Assembly (NCBI GenBank): GCA_014323795.1
Contig: JACONK010000006.1
Coordinates: 1 to 64,000 of the forward strand
Reading direction: 5' to 3'
DNA: 64,000 bases
Source: Paracoccaceae bacterium
GTDB taxonomy: Bacteria; Pseudomonadota; Alphaproteobacteria; Rhodobacterales; Rhodobacteraceae
Position 1 is the first letter of the stretch; each line of letters opens with the position of its first letter. The notes under the pieces are model-generated. The model was given only the letters and a program-made list of their open reading frames with translations, ran no database searches and was not told where the DNA came from. This document shows, one piece after another, positions 27,323-36,035 of this stretch. The translations under genes and the position numbers were made by a program.

Positions 27323-27967
27323 TTAAGCCTTCGGTGCCCTTTCCGCGTTCGGCTGATCGCCCTGGCCGCTTTCGTCTTCGGTGCCTGGTACCACATCTTC
27401 CGGATTATCCGGGGGAGCCTCGCCGATATCATCGAAGACTTCGGCGATTTCAAGTGCGGCGGATTCTTCCGTGCCTGTCGTGGACTGGAGTGCTTTGCCC
27501 GAGTCTTGCAGCGCGGCCTCTTCAACGGACCGTGCCACGTTCAGCGTGACGGTTACCTCAACCTCGGGGTGCAGCACCACAAGCATATCGTGCAGACCAA
27601 GCTGTTTGATCGGGCGTTCCAAACGACACTGTTTGCGATCAAGGGTGAATCCGGCTTCGGTGGCCACGTCCACGGCATCGCGGGTGGATACGGAACCGTA
27701 TAAAGCACCCCCGTCCGAGGCGGAACGGATAACGACAAACGTCTGTCCGGCGAGCTTTTCAGCAACCGCTTCCGCCTCTTTCCTCGTTTCCAGGTTCCGG
27801 GCTTCCAGCCGGGCCTTGCGGGTTTCAAAATCCGCGATATTGGCCTTTGACGCCCGCAGGGCTTTGCCATGCGGTAACAGGAAATTGCGGGCGTACCCGG
27901 GCCTGACGGCGACAACGTCGCCCATCTGACCCAGTTTTGCCACCCGTTCGAGAAGGATCACATCCAT
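27323..27967 (-). CDS. rplI: Large-subunit ribosomal protein bL9
   Basis: 214 residues. The N-terminal domain is canonical ([32 protein letters not shown]), then the long connecting helix and the C-terminal rRNA-binding domain. The last 50 residues form an acidic, disordered-looking tail ([13 protein letters not shown]) beyond the E. coli length; such tails occur in this family in Rhodobacteraceae. Last gene of a three-gene ribosomal operon; a hairpin terminator follows. Confidence 0.96.
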   Translation of the reverse strand: MDVILLERVAKLGQMGDVVAVRPGYARNFLLPHGKALRASKANIADFETRKARLEARNLETRKEAEAVAEKLAGQTFVVIRSASDGGALYGSVSTRDAVDVATEAGFTLDRKQCRLERPIKQLGLHDMLVVLHPEVEVTVTLNVARSVEEAALQDSGKALQSTTGTEESAALEIAEVFDDIGEAPPDNPEDVVPGTEDESGQGDQPNAERAPKA

Positions 27968-27979
27968 CGGTCGTTCTTC

Positions 27980-28207
27980 TTACTTCACGGTGTAGGGCAG
28001 GAGTGCAAGGAACCGTGCGCGCTTGATTGCCCGGACCAGTTCACGCTGCCTTTTCGCCGATACGGCGGTGATACGGGACGGCACGATTTTGCCACGCTCA
28101 GAGGTGTAGCGTTGCAGAAGCTTGACGTCCTTATAGTCTATCTTCGGTGCATTCCCGCCAGAAAACGGGCAGGATTTGTGACGGCGGAAAAATGATTTTG
28201 CAGCCAT
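27980..28207 (-). CDS. rpsR: Small-subunit ribosomal protein bS18
   Basis: 75 residues: [30 protein letters not shown] and [20 protein letters not shown]. It pairs with bS6 on the central domain of 16S rRNA. The chosen ATG ([11 protein letters not shown]) has GGAGA before it; the longer in-frame extension upstream is the rpsF end read out of frame. It lies 13 bp after rpsF and 12 bp before rplI. Confidence 0.97.
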   Translation of the reverse strand: MAAKSFFRRHKSCPFSGGNAPKIDYKDVKLLQRYTSERGKIVPSRITAVSAKRQRELVRAIKRARFLALLPYTVK

Positions 28208-28220
28208 TGTCTGCTTCTCC

Positions 28221-28577
28221 TTACGTGCGCTCGCGACGTTTTTCGTCGTGGCTTGCTTTGGCCTGGAGCACGGCACTCGGACCCTCTTCGTGTTCATTGA
28301 CCCTGATGGTCAGCACACGCATTACATCCTCATGCAGGCGCATAAGGCGTTCCATTTCATGAATAGCGGCAGCCGGGCTGTCGGTTTTCATGAAGGCGTA
28401 GTGACCCTTGCGGTTTTTGTTAATCTTGTAGGCCATCGTTTTAAGGCCCCAGTACTCTGTGCCGATGACCTTGCCGCCGTTTTCCGAAAGAACCCCGCTG
28501 AAGTGTTCTACCAGCCCCTCAGCCTGCGCGGTCGACAGATCCTGCCGTGCGATAAACGTATGCTCATAAAGTGCCAT
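28221..28577 (-). CDS. rpsF: Small-subunit ribosomal protein bS6
   Basis: 118 residues with the bS6 pattern: [37 protein letters not shown], and [20 protein letters not shown]. First gene of the operon. A GGAGA site precedes the ATG. The 100-nt leader between the predicted promoter and the gene contains a stem (ggcag/ctgcc type) and may hold the bS6:bS18 autoregulatory element found before rpsF in many bacteria; that element was not verified. Confidence 0.97.
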   Translation of the reverse strand: MALYEHTFIARQDLSTAQAEGLVEHFSGVLSENGGKVIGTEYWGLKTMAYKINKNRKGHYAFMKTDSPAAAIHEMERLMRLHEDVMRVLTIRVNEHEEGPSAVLQAKASHDEKRRERT

Positions 28578-28687
28578 TGTCGATTCTCCATTCCAAATTC
28601 TCAGGCAGGCTTCACTGCCGGGGGATAAACCTCCGCTCCCCGGGTATCGAGAGGCCGCCGAATAAGTGATGCGCGGAGCATGCGCCG

Positions 28688-28715
28688 CTTATACGCGCCC
28701 GCACGATGAATGCAA
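28688..28715 (-). promoter_or_regulatory. Predicted promoter of rpsF-rpsR-rplI
   Basis: On the minus strand TTGCAT, 16 bases, TATAAG, leaving a leader of about 100 nt before rpsF. Both boxes match sigma-70 at four or more positions. Confidence 0.5.
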
Positions 28716-28765
28716 GGGCATGTTTGCGGGTTGGCCCGGTTCGGCAAAAAATAATTAACCCGGCC

Positions 28766-28794
28766 TTGTCAAACGGCTAATTTCGAACAATACT
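28766..28794 (+). promoter_or_regulatory. Predicted promoter of the yceI-like gene
   Basis: TTGTCA, 17 bases, AATACT. The start point would fall about 12 nt before the first ATG of the gene, so translation may begin at the second ATG (28831) instead. Confidence 0.4.
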
Positions 28795-28812
28795 AGAGCA
28801 GTCTTTCACCGC

Positions 28813-29406
28813 ATGAAAAAGAACGCTTCCATGAAATCACTCGCCCTGACCACCGCAGCTGCCATGATCGCGGCCACCGGTGCATTTGCAGATGCGCAGA
28901 GATACACGCTCGACGCAAGCCACAGCCAGATCATCTTCAGCTACAACCACATCGGCTTTTCCACCACCTACGGTATGTTCTCGGGTTTCAATGGCGAGAT
29001 CATGTTTGATGCGGACGAACCGGCGGCAAGCTCTGTGAGCGTGTCCATGCCAGTGATGTCCATGTTCACGGGCTGGGAACAGCGCGATAACCACTTCATG
29101 TCCGGTGATTTTTTCGGTGCTTCAGAAGCGGACATGGTGACTTTTACCTCCACCGGTATCAGGGTAACGGGTGAAAATACGGCGATCATCACAGGCGATC
29201 TGCTGATGAACGGAATCACGAAATCGGTGGACCTGGACGCCAGGCTGAACAAGGCGGACACACACCCGATGGCGGGCAAGCCCTGGCTGGGGTTTGATGC
29301 AACGACCACGTTGAAGCGGTCTGATTTCGGCCTTGGCGCCTTTGCCCCGGCTGTGGGTGACGAAGTCAATGTGATTATATCGCTTGAAGCGCAGAAAGCG
29401 GACTAG
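28813..29406 (+). CDS. YceI-family periplasmic protein
   Basis: 197 residues. Signal peptide (MKSLALTTAAAMIAATGAFA from the second ATG, six codons in), then the YceI lipocalin-like barrel: YTLDASHSQIIFSYNHIGFSTT, FMSGDFFGASEADMVTFTST, GDLLMNGITKSVDLDA, and FGLGAFAPAVGDEVNVIISL. YceI proteins bind isoprenoid or quinone-like lipids in the periplasm. Its neighbour, convergent, is a cytochrome b561-YceI fusion, so the two may act on the same lipid or quinone pool. Confidence 0.9.
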   Translation: MKKNASMKSLALTTAAAMIAATGAFADAQRYTLDASHSQIIFSYNHIGFSTTYGMFSGFNGEIMFDADEPAASSVSVSMPVMSMFTGWEQRDNHFMSGDFFGASEADMVTFTSTGIRVTGENTAIITGDLLMNGITKSVDLDARLNKADTHPMAGKPWLGFDATTTLKRSDFGLGAFAPAVGDEVNVIISLEAQKAD

Positions 29407-29549
29407 GCGCGACAGATATTTCGGGAAAGGGCGGTTCTGAAAGGGGGCACCCTGTTTGCGGGCAGAACGTTATGGCTGCCGGAACATGTCAGGGAACCGG
29501 CGAAAAATCGCCCGCCCGGCGGACCAGCGCGGCACGGATTTTTTTTACT

Positions 29550-30824
29550 TCATGGCAATCGGCAGGATGGGCAGGATGCGGTTTGCGCCCCACCGCCCCG
29601 TTTCGCAGTTAACACCACGTCCACGCCAACATTAAACCCGAGGTTCGCTTCTGTCGGTTGTGTCGTTGCGCCCACGTTAAAATCAATCCGGTTAACCACT
29701 GTTTGTCCGGTCATGTGCGCCACATCTCCTTCGACGTTCAGAACGAAGCCCAGCGTTAGCGGCAGCTCCCGCCCATGCAGGCCCAGCGTACCAACGGCCT
29801 GATGCGCGGTGCCTTCCACCCGCGCAATCCGCGCAATATCCGCGGCAAAGGTTGCAACAGGGAAGGCCGTCGCCGCCAGATAATCCGCCCCCAACGCCTG
29901 TTCGGTCACGGATCCAAGCGTCAGCGAACCGACAGAAATGCTTGCTTCCACCGCGCCTGCGCCAGTTTCCGGGTCGTAGGTGATATCCGCCGTCCATTCG
30001 CTGAAATTGCCGCGGATATCGGCCCCGAACTGCTGAATCGTGATTTCCAGTGTGCCGTCTTCGATCACCCAGTCGGATCGGGGTTTCGCCAACCCTGCCG
30101 CGGTTTCCGTTGCCTGGGTCTGCATCCCGAACCAGGAACCCAGCCCGATTATACCGGCCCAGACGATGAGTGCCGCCAGCACCGGCCCGCGCCCATGGGG
30201 GGCCAAAGGCCCTTCGATAGCCGGTGCCACAGCCAGCATCCGGCGCAGAGTGGCGTCCTTGTCGATCAGATGATGTTTCAAGGCACCCGCGATATGCAGA
30301 GCCAACGCCAGAAAAAGTACCTTGGTAAACACGAAGTGCCAGGCACCGAAAAACTCTGCCGCCGCAACCGATTTCGGTACCAGCGGCAGGCCCTGGCCCA
30401 GCGGCCAGAGGATTGGTGCAAAACCTTCGGTCGCTGCATGATGTATCCAGCCCGACATCGGCACCAGAACAAGGCTGCCGTAAAGCATCCAGTGCACGAT
30501 TTGCGCGACGATATTTTCCAGCCGCCGTTCCGGGTGCATCAGCCCCGGTCTGGGGTTGGCAACTGCCCACAGAATGCGCAACACAGCCACAAAAAACGCA
30601 GCGATGCCCACTGTCTTGTGGATGGAAAACACCAGCACCGCATGGGTGATGTCCGCCTCTGTCTGTTTGGGTATGTTTGTGCCATAGGTTCCCAGGACAA
30701 GGGCACAGAGAATCAGAAGTGCCGTCAGCCAGTGAAACCCCTTGGCAACAGTGCCATAGTGCCGGTCAGTATTGCGCAGGCCCGGGGCTGTGGCCTGTGC
30801 GCCTGGATTTGTATCGCGGGGCAT
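29550..30824 (-). CDS. Cytochrome b561 fused to a YceI domain
   Basis: 424 residues. The N-terminal half is a b561-type diheme membrane domain with four helices and haem histidines in YGTVAKGFHWLTALLI, FSIHKTVGIAAF, IVHWMLYGSLVLV and FGAWHFVFTKVLFLALALHIAGALKHH. A fifth helix (PVLAALIVWAGIIGLGSW) leads to a periplasmic YceI barrel (residues about 250-415) with ADITYDPETGAGAVEASI and VVNRIDFNVGA. Electron transfer between a quinone and a YceI-bound lipid is plausible but inferred. The start was placed at the ATG five codons into the longest frame. Confidence 0.85.
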   Translation of the reverse strand: MPRDTNPGAQATAPGLRNTDRHYGTVAKGFHWLTALLILCALVLGTYGTNIPKQTEADITHAVLVFSIHKTVGIAAFFVAVLRILWAVANPRPGLMHPERRLENIVAQIVHWMLYGSLVLVPMSGWIHHAATEGFAPILWPLGQGLPLVPKSVAAAEFFGAWHFVFTKVLFLALALHIAGALKHHLIDKDATLRRMLAVAPAIEGPLAPHGRGPVLAALIVWAGIIGLGSWFGMQTQATETAAGLAKPRSDWVIEDGTLEITIQQFGADIRGNFSEWTADITYDPETGAGAVEASISVGSLTLGSVTEQALGADYLAATAFPVATFAADIARIARVEGTAHQAVGTLGLHGRELPLTLGFVLNVEGDVAHMTGQTVVNRIDFNVGATTQPTEANLGFNVGVDVVLTAKRGGGAQTASCPSCRLP

Positions 30825-30917
30825 GGCGGCGACTTTCATGTCGGCGGGCTATTGCCCGTATATCTATCGCAGCGGTTCCCGTTTATGAACAGTCTGTGTG
30901 GCCCGGATGATCAACTT

Positions 30918-31361
30918 TTACGTGTTATTATTAACCAAAGTTTCGCGGAATAATCGGAAAAGTTGCGGCACAAGTGTGCCATGTAAAATAATCATCCCGC
31001 AAAAGATGCCATAGTACTCGAAGCTCCTCATATGCGTGTAGCGCACAGTAACAAGTTGTTCTTTCATCTCGGCGACGGAGATACTCCCCAACTTTCCCGC
31101 TAGCTTTGGAGTCAAAAATTCAATTGGGGACACGTTGTATCTGGTTCCTAGCACCATGGCACCCACGCTCAGCAAACTAACAGGAATGGCCATAAGGTAG
31201 GTTTCTTTCGCGGGTAGATTACCGTTTAAATTGAGTTTTTGTGAGATATAAACCCCTATAAAAAAACACAATAAAGGAAAAAGGTTGACAAGAAATAGAT
31301 GCCAGATAGCATACAGAAAGGCCTGATCAATAAGTCTTGACCAAAGGTTGATATCTTGCAT
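30918..31361 (-). CDS. Unrecognised AT-rich membrane protein
   Basis: 147 residues, family not recognised. Three hydrophobic stretches (FLYAIWHLFLVNLFPLLCFFIGVYI, YLMAIPVSLLSVGAMVLG, YYGIFCGMIILHGTLVPQLF) suggest an inner-membrane protein. Base composition is far more AT-rich than the neighbours, and rare codons for a GC-rich genome are common, which suggests transfer. It is followed on the same strand by cytochrome b561-YceI and preceded 22 bp upstream by another AT-rich unknown gene. Confidence 0.6.
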   Translation of the reverse strand: MQDINLWSRLIDQAFLYAIWHLFLVNLFPLLCFFIGVYISQKLNLNGNLPAKETYLMAIPVSLLSVGAMVLGTRYNVSPIEFLTPKLAGKLGSISVAEMKEQLVTVRYTHMRSFEYYGIFCGMIILHGTLVPQLFRLFRETLVNNNT

Positions 31362-31383
31362 GATTTCGGTCCTTTGAGTAGAA

Positions 31384-31938
31384 TTAGGGTACCCTCACCC
31401 ATCCCGAAACAGGCGATTCAGTATTCGCCTGTTCAATCTTTTTCCACTTCGAAGTGCCAAAGCCCTGCTGTACCTCTATCTGATCCACGACGAAGTATTT
31501 ACTATTAGTGTCAGTCTGATCGATGATGGAACCCGGAAGATTCCACGCACTGCCGTTGGGCGGGCTTGTGCGGATTTTTAAAGAATTTTTAAATGTTATG
31601 GTTTCATAATTAGTTTTGGCCGAGGCCGAGGCCACAGCCTCGGCCACAGCCCCGGCCAAGGCTTCAATCGTTTCCTTGTCAATGCGCGCGGCATACTGAA
31701 CAATGCGCGCGGCCTCCTGAAACTGGGTGCTGACGGGTCCGTCCTGCGCATTGACATCCGCACCCAAATCTTCGGCATAAAAGGGGGTGAAGAATAACGT
31801 GCCGACGGATCCGTCCTGCGCATTGACATCCGCACCCTTATCTGTCAACGAATTATCCTCCGACAAGGCTGGCGTGGAATTATCCTCCGACAAGGCTGGC
31901 GTGGCCAGAACGACAATTGCAAAAAGAAGACGCAGCAT
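31384..31938 (-). CDS. Secreted protein built of short repeats with a C-terminal SH3-like region
   Basis: 184 residues from the ATG that begins a signal peptide (MLRLLFAIVVLATPALS). Directly after it TPALSEDNS is repeated, encoded by a 27-bp tandem duplication. Then GADVNAQDG, a phrase typical of ankyrin repeats, occurs twice in a 72-bp-spaced repeat, and an Ala-rich stretch (AGAVAEAVASASAK) follows. The last 60 residues (LKIRTSPPNGSAWN ... KWKKIEQAN ... SGWVRVP) resemble a bacterial SH3 domain. No whole-length family was recognised. It looks like a rapidly rearranging exported protein. Confidence 0.6.
   Translation of the reverse strand: MLRLLFAIVVLATPALSEDNSTPALSEDNSLTDKGADVNAQDGSVGTLFFTPFYAEDLGADVNAQDGPVSTQFQEAARIVQYAARIDKETIEALAGAVAEAVASASAKTNYETITFKNSLKIRTSPPNGSAWNLPGSIIDQTDTNSKYFVVDQIEVQQGFGTSKWKKIEQANTESPVSGWVRVP
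31727..31837 (-). repeat. 39-bp direct repeat, two copies 72 bp apart
   Basis: Copies at 31727-31765 and 31799-31837 differ at two positions. They encode GADVNAQDG plus flanks; spacing is a multiple of three, so copy loss or gain would keep the frame. Confidence 0.88.
31850..31903 (-). repeat. 27-bp perfect tandem repeat, two copies
   Basis: Two identical 27-bp units encode the repeated TPALSEDNS directly after the signal peptide. The unit length keeps the reading frame, and the first copy includes the signal-peptide cleavage region. Confidence 0.92.
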
Positions 31939-32094
31939 GGCAGAACTCTTTGTCAAGCGCGAATCATGAATTAATCTCGCATCTGTATAGCCTCAAAAGG
32001 CAACCACGAACAACACCAAAAAGCAGCGGCGGCGTCCCTTGCATCTGCGTCCGCTTCCGGGTTAGACGGGGGCAGCGTAGCCGAAAGGGGTCGC

Positions 32095-33036
32095 ATGCGT
32101 GCGTTTGTATTTCCGGGGCAGGGGGCCCAGACCGTTGGCATGGGGTGCAGTTTTGCAGCCGCGTATCCGGCGGCGCGGGCTGTGTTTGAGGAGGTGGATG
32201 AGGCACTCGGCCAGGATTTGTCCGGCCTGATCCGGGACGGCGACATCAGGGAACTGACCCTGACCCGAAACGCGCAGCCGGCACTGATGGCGACCTCTTT
32301 GGCCGCGATGGCTGCACTGAAGGCGGAAGGCGTGGGCATAGACGCCGCGGATTTTGTTGCCGGGCATTCGCTGGGGGAATATTCCGCGCTCTGTGCTGCC
32401 GGTGCGCTGTCGCCTGGCGATACGGCCCGTCTTCTGCGCATCCGCGGCGAGGCAATGCAAAAGGCCGTGCCCGTTGGCGCCGGGGCCATGGCGGCCCTTC
32501 TGGGTCTCGATCTCGCCCAGGCCAGTGCCGTGGCAGAGGCTGCCGCCCAGGGGAAGGTCTGCCAGGTCGCCAACGACAATGACCCGGCGCAGGTTGTCGT
32601 TTCCGGCCACAGGGTCGCCGTTGAACGCGCCGTGGACATGGCCAAGGCGGCAGGCGCGAAACGGGCACTTCTGCTGCCGGTGTCGGCCCCGTTCCACTGC
32701 GTGCTGATGCAACCGGCAGCAGACACCCTGGCAGAGGCACTGGCGGCGGTCAATATCGCCGCCCCGTCTGTCCCGGTCGTCACCAATGTTCGGGCGGAAG
32801 CCGTCAGTGACCCGGACACACTCCGCGCATTACTGGCGGACCAGGTCACCGGCCCCGTCCGCTGGCGTGAAAGCGTGGCCTGGATGGCAGGCCAGGGTGT
32901 CACACAAATGCTGGAGGTCGGCGCAGGCAAGGCACTTTCGGGCATGATCCGCCGCATTGATCGCACCATCGATTGTGTGGCCGTAAACAACGCAGACAAT
33001 TCCAGGGCGGTTGCAGAAAAACTCAAGCGAGGCTAG
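32095..33036 (+). CDS. fabD: Malonyl-CoA:ACP transacylase
   Basis: 313 residues, supplies malonyl-ACP for fatty acid synthesis. MRAFVFPGQGAQTVGMG at the start, the active serine in GHSLGEYSAL (Ser92), the histidine in LPVSAPFHC, QVVVSGH and LLADQVTGPVRW are all present. AAAGGGG precedes the ATG. It is followed by fabG after three bases, the usual order. Upstream lie AT-rich unknown genes on the other strand. Confidence 0.96.
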   Translation: MRAFVFPGQGAQTVGMGCSFAAAYPAARAVFEEVDEALGQDLSGLIRDGDIRELTLTRNAQPALMATSLAAMAALKAEGVGIDAADFVAGHSLGEYSALCAAGALSPGDTARLLRIRGEAMQKAVPVGAGAMAALLGLDLAQASAVAEAAAQGKVCQVANDNDPAQVVVSGHRVAVERAVDMAKAAGAKRALLLPVSAPFHCVLMQPAADTLAEALAAVNIAAPSVPVVTNVRAEAVSDPDTLRALLADQVTGPVRWRESVAWMAGQGVTQMLEVGAGKALSGMIRRIDRTIDCVAVNNADNSRAVAEKLKRG

Positions 33037-33039
33037 AAT

Positions 33040-33777
33040 ATGTTTGATCTGACAGGAAAACGCGCGCTGGTGACCGGTGCTTCCGGGGATATTGGCGGGG
33101 CGATTGCAACCTCTCTGCACGCCCGGGGGGCCACTGTTGCCCTGTCGGGTACGCGTATCGGCCCGCTGGAAGATTTGGCCGCCACGCTTGGCGGCAATGC
33201 CTGTGTCATGCCTGCCAACCTCGGCGATGCAGATGCCGTCACGGCCCTGCCGGGTCAGGCGTCTGAAGCGATGGGCGGGCTCGATATTCTGATCAACAAC
33301 GCGGGCGTGACCCGTGACACTCTTTTGATGCGCATGTCTGATGAAGAATGGCAGACGGTGATTGACATTAATCTGACGTCGGCCATGCGCCTGATGCGGG
33401 CTGTGGTGCGCCCGATGATGAAAAACCGCTGGGGCCGGATTATCAACATTGCTTCCGTTGTCAGTGTAACCGGAAATGCCGGGCAGGTGAATTATGCGGC
33501 ATCCAAAGCCGGGATGATCGGCATGACGAAGTCCTGCGCCCAGGAAGTTGCCGGCCGCGGGATCACTGCCAACTGCGTGGCACCCGGACTGATCGAAACA
33601 GCAATGACCGCCACACTGCCGAAGACCGTGAAGCAGCAAACCCTGTCCGCCATCCCGGCCGGGCGCATGGGCAGCGGCCGGGACATCGCCTCTGCCGTGG
33701 TGTTTCTGTCATCGGAAGAGGCGGGCTACATCACCGGCCAGACACTCCACGTGAACGGTGGCATGGCCATGATCTAG
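33040..33777 (+). CDS. fabG: 3-oxoacyl-ACP reductase
   Basis: 245-residue short-chain dehydrogenase. NADP-binding TGASGDIGGAIA near residue 12, NNAGVTRD, catalytic Ser139, and Tyr152-Lys156 in NYAASKAGMIGMTKS, with the C-terminal SSEEAGYITGQTLHVNGGMAMI typical of FabG. It makes the first reduction of fatty acid elongation and is co-transcribed with fabD. Its stop overlaps the stop of the convergent SYLF gene (ctag). acpP and fabF, often next, are missing here. Confidence 0.95.
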   Translation: MFDLTGKRALVTGASGDIGGAIATSLHARGATVALSGTRIGPLEDLAATLGGNACVMPANLGDADAVTALPGQASEAMGGLDILINNAGVTRDTLLMRMSDEEWQTVIDINLTSAMRLMRAVVRPMMKNRWGRIINIASVVSVTGNAGQVNYAASKAGMIGMTKSCAQEVAGRGITANCVAPGLIETAMTATLPKTVKQQTLSAIPAGRMGSGRDIASAVVFLSSEEAGYITGQTLHVNGGMAMI

Positions 33778-34328
33778 GGCAGGATACGCGTGTATTTTGA
33801 CCCTTCGATAGACACGCCCAACAATATCCCCGCCTGACCAAAGACAATGGCGTAGACCTGATCGCTATAGTCATTTGTATCGATGCCTGCGTTGCCTGCA
33901 TCTTTCAATACTGTGTATTCGAAATCCACGCCCATGGTCCAACCCGCCCGGCCGCGGAATTGGGCCAGATGTTCGGCATCCATAAAAAACAGCGCACTGG
34001 AATACTGCTGTGCACCGGCCTGAAGGCCAAAGTTGACGGCCAGGACCCTGTAGTAATCAACTGTGGCTTCGCCGATTTGCAACGCCCCTTCGCCATAGGC
34101 AACTCCGCCGATAAAACCGCCCTTGGTTACCAGTGGCATGATTAATATTCCTGCCGCCCGTTGCGCCAGCTCCCGGGTAAAGGGGGCTTCGCGGTACATC
34201 ACTGCTTTTGCATCAGAAACGCCGCGGTCAATACGGGATGCGCCTGTGCTGCCTACGCTGTTGTCACAGCCTGCAACTGCCGCAGCGGATACGCCCAGCA
34301 TCAGACCCCGGCGGGTAATGTCTGTCAT
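33774..34328 (-). CDS. SYLF-domain lipoprotein with Tat-type signal
   Basis: 184 residues. The N-terminus DITRRGLMLGVSAAAVAGCDN combines a twin-arginine motif with a lipobox (VAGC), so a lipid-anchored periplasmic protein is likely. The rest is a SYLF/Ysc84-type lipid-binding domain: ILIMPLVTKGGFIGGVAYGEG, YYRVLAVNFGLQAGAQQYSSALFFM, and VDFEYTVLKDAG. Function in bacteria is not defined. The start is at the ATG before the Tat motif; longer in-frame sequence upstream has no protein features. Confidence 0.85.
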   Translation of the reverse strand: MTDITRRGLMLGVSAAAVAGCDNSVGSTGASRIDRGVSDAKAVMYREAPFTRELAQRAAGILIMPLVTKGGFIGGVAYGEGALQIGEATVDYYRVLAVNFGLQAGAQQYSSALFFMDAEHLAQFRGRAGWTMGVDFEYTVLKDAGNAGIDTNDYSDQVYAIVFGQAGILLGVSIEGSKYTRILP

Positions 34329-34530
34329 ATGATATGCTCCACTTGCCTGTTTAGCCTGCTTTGCCAGTTTTTCGTCCGGCCATCGAAACATCCTGGCACT
34401 GTTGTGGCGGTTTGTCATCCCTTCTGTGCGCAAGTACACATATCCGGGCAATTTCCCGGTGCAGATTCTTTGGTTTGACCTGTGCCGTTGATTCGGCATG
34501 GGTGCCGGCGACCCGTATCGTGCGAAGGCA

Positions 34531-34992
34531 TCAGCCCCGGACCGGTGGCAACCAGGTCAGGGACGAGTGGTGGAGCGAGATCAGTACGCATCCGTCGCGC
34601 TTGTGGTAGGCGAAGGTGTAGTCGGCCCGTATGACGTTCCCATCGCCATCCCGGAAGGTGTAGTGCCCCATGTCTTTGTAACCGAGCCCGCCAGCCTTGA
34701 GGATCGGGCCTGCGGCACTCTGAAACTCCACTTGTGTCCAGGCGTTTTTCAGAAATCCGCTGTCGTGGGGGTAGTCCGGATCGCCGCCCATGAAATAGGC
34801 CCGCGCACCCTTCCGATCAAGCCGGATCACATCGGCGAGCGTCGGCTTGAACAGCAGCGGTTCATCGGCACAGCCGAAGTCATAGAGGCCGAGCAGCTGA
34901 TCGATATCCTGTTCGGTAACGTATTTGGCCCAGGCCCGCTGCGCCGCCACAACTTCGGCCCTGGTCATCGGTTCGTAGCTGCTGTCAGACAT
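34531..34992 (-). CDS. NTF2-like (SnoaL/DUF4440-type) protein
   Basis: 153 residues starting MSDSSYEPMTRAEVVAAQRAWAKY. The pattern of an N-terminal helix, LLGLYDFGCADEPLLFKPT, then alternating strands ending in GNVIRADYTFAYHKRDG and LISLHHSSL fits the NTF2-like superfamily, which includes hydroxylases, isomerases and simple binding proteins. The substrate is unknown. It has no operon partners: a gene-poor kilobase lies upstream and the SYLF gene downstream. The exact family within NTF2-like is uncertain. Confidence 0.7.
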   Translation of the reverse strand: MSDSSYEPMTRAEVVAAQRAWAKYVTEQDIDQLLGLYDFGCADEPLLFKPTLADVIRLDRKGARAYFMGGDPDYPHDSGFLKNAWTQVEFQSAAGPILKAGGLGYKDMGHYTFRDGDGNVIRADYTFAYHKRDGCVLISLHHSSLTWLPPVRG

Positions 34993-35458
34993 CTGTCGGG
35001 CCTTCCTCTTTCGGGACTGTATATCCGTGCTGTTGTGCCGACCTGCCCCCGTCATGCAAGGGCCGGGAAAAACGGAAATCTTATTCTGTCGGAAGTATGG
35101 GGTTTGCCACCCCCGGTCACGGTTGAGCGGCGGGCCGGCGGGTATCGACGCGGCTGAGCCGGTTCTTTGCGTTGTCGCGGGCCATCCCTGTCGGGGTGGA
35201 TGACCACGGGCCCGGTGTTCGGCCATATCGCCGCCTTCCATACCATATCACACTTGCGTAACCCTGAACTGCCCCGGGCATTGTTGAACATATCTGCATT
35301 GATACCAACAGGTTGTGGTCAGATTGCACAGGCGGCACCCGGGGAAATCTTCAAATGCTCCGACAGGCGTCCCCGGTGTGGCAGAGGCATGGAATTTTTC
35401 CATCTGATCCGTCTTATCGAACGTGTGTGGCAAGTGGCCTGTGATCATTACCCCTAAT

Positions 35459-35485
35459 CCGGAAGACAAACCGATTGTCTTCCGG
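35459..35485. repeat. Perfect 11-bp inverted repeat with 5-nt loop
   Basis: ccggaagacaa and ttgtcttccgg flank the loop accga. There is no T run on either side, so a standard terminator is unlikely. It could be a protein-binding palindrome or a leftover from a mobile element. Confidence 0.75.
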
Positions 35486-35604
35486 GTGCTTGTGGCAGAT
35501 GGATCAGGTGCGTATGGCGTTTGGTCGTGTGTGGCCCGGTCATGGCGGCGGTGCTTGCCCGCACCCGTGATTCCGTGCCGTCTGCCGCGTTTACCGTGTG
35601 GCGG

Positions 35605-35694
35605 TCATCCCAATGCGCCACCGATCAGTAAATTATCGCCCGCACCGCTGATAAGCGTGTCATTGCTGTCAGGGCTGCCCTGTTTGCCATCCTC
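35605..35694 (-). pseudogene. Fragment resembling an RTX (haemolysin-type calcium-binding) repeat
   Basis: The minus strand reads PDSNDTLISGAGDNLLIGGALG then a stop. NDTLISGAGDNLLIGG fits two nonapeptides of the GGxGxDxLx type, which bind calcium in secreted type I exoproteins. No start, no further repeats and no secretion tail are seen, so this is at best a short remnant. A chance match cannot be excluded with two units. Confidence 0.35.
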
Positions 35695-36035
35695 CCTGCA
35701 GAAGGGGGCATCGGTCAGGACGCTGGTTTCCTGACATCCCGTATCGATGTTTTTCAGGGCTATTTTGGGGCCTTCTGATGCCCGTATTGGATTTCCGGTT
35801 TTCCATGCCGATGTCCACCCCGGTATCAGATACGACGGCGGGATTCACCGCATGAAGATGCAGCCCGGGGGATTCCGGGTTCCGCAGGGGCTGAAACCGC
35901 GAATTCCGTATTTTCAAAATACAAAATGCGCTGCGGCGGATAGTTTCGTGCCGGATCCGGTTTCAGAACCCTGCGGCCGGCGCAATCCGGCGACCCTGAC
36001 CCGCGGAATCAACGGTGTCTGTCCCCGTGCACCTT

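Larger units (their letters stand above)
34993..36035. other. Gene-poor kilobase
   Basis: No intact gene is supported across more than 1 kb. It contains a strong 11-bp hairpin and, on the minus strand, a fragment resembling RTX repeats. The remaining open frames are short, overlap each other and match nothing recognisable. It looks like eroded coding sequence. Confidence 0.55.

Noticed and set aside
31727-31837. Ankyrin repeats in the AT-rich secreted protein
   Set aside because: Only the GADVNAQDG phrase is present; the TPLHxA helix pairs that define the fold are missing.
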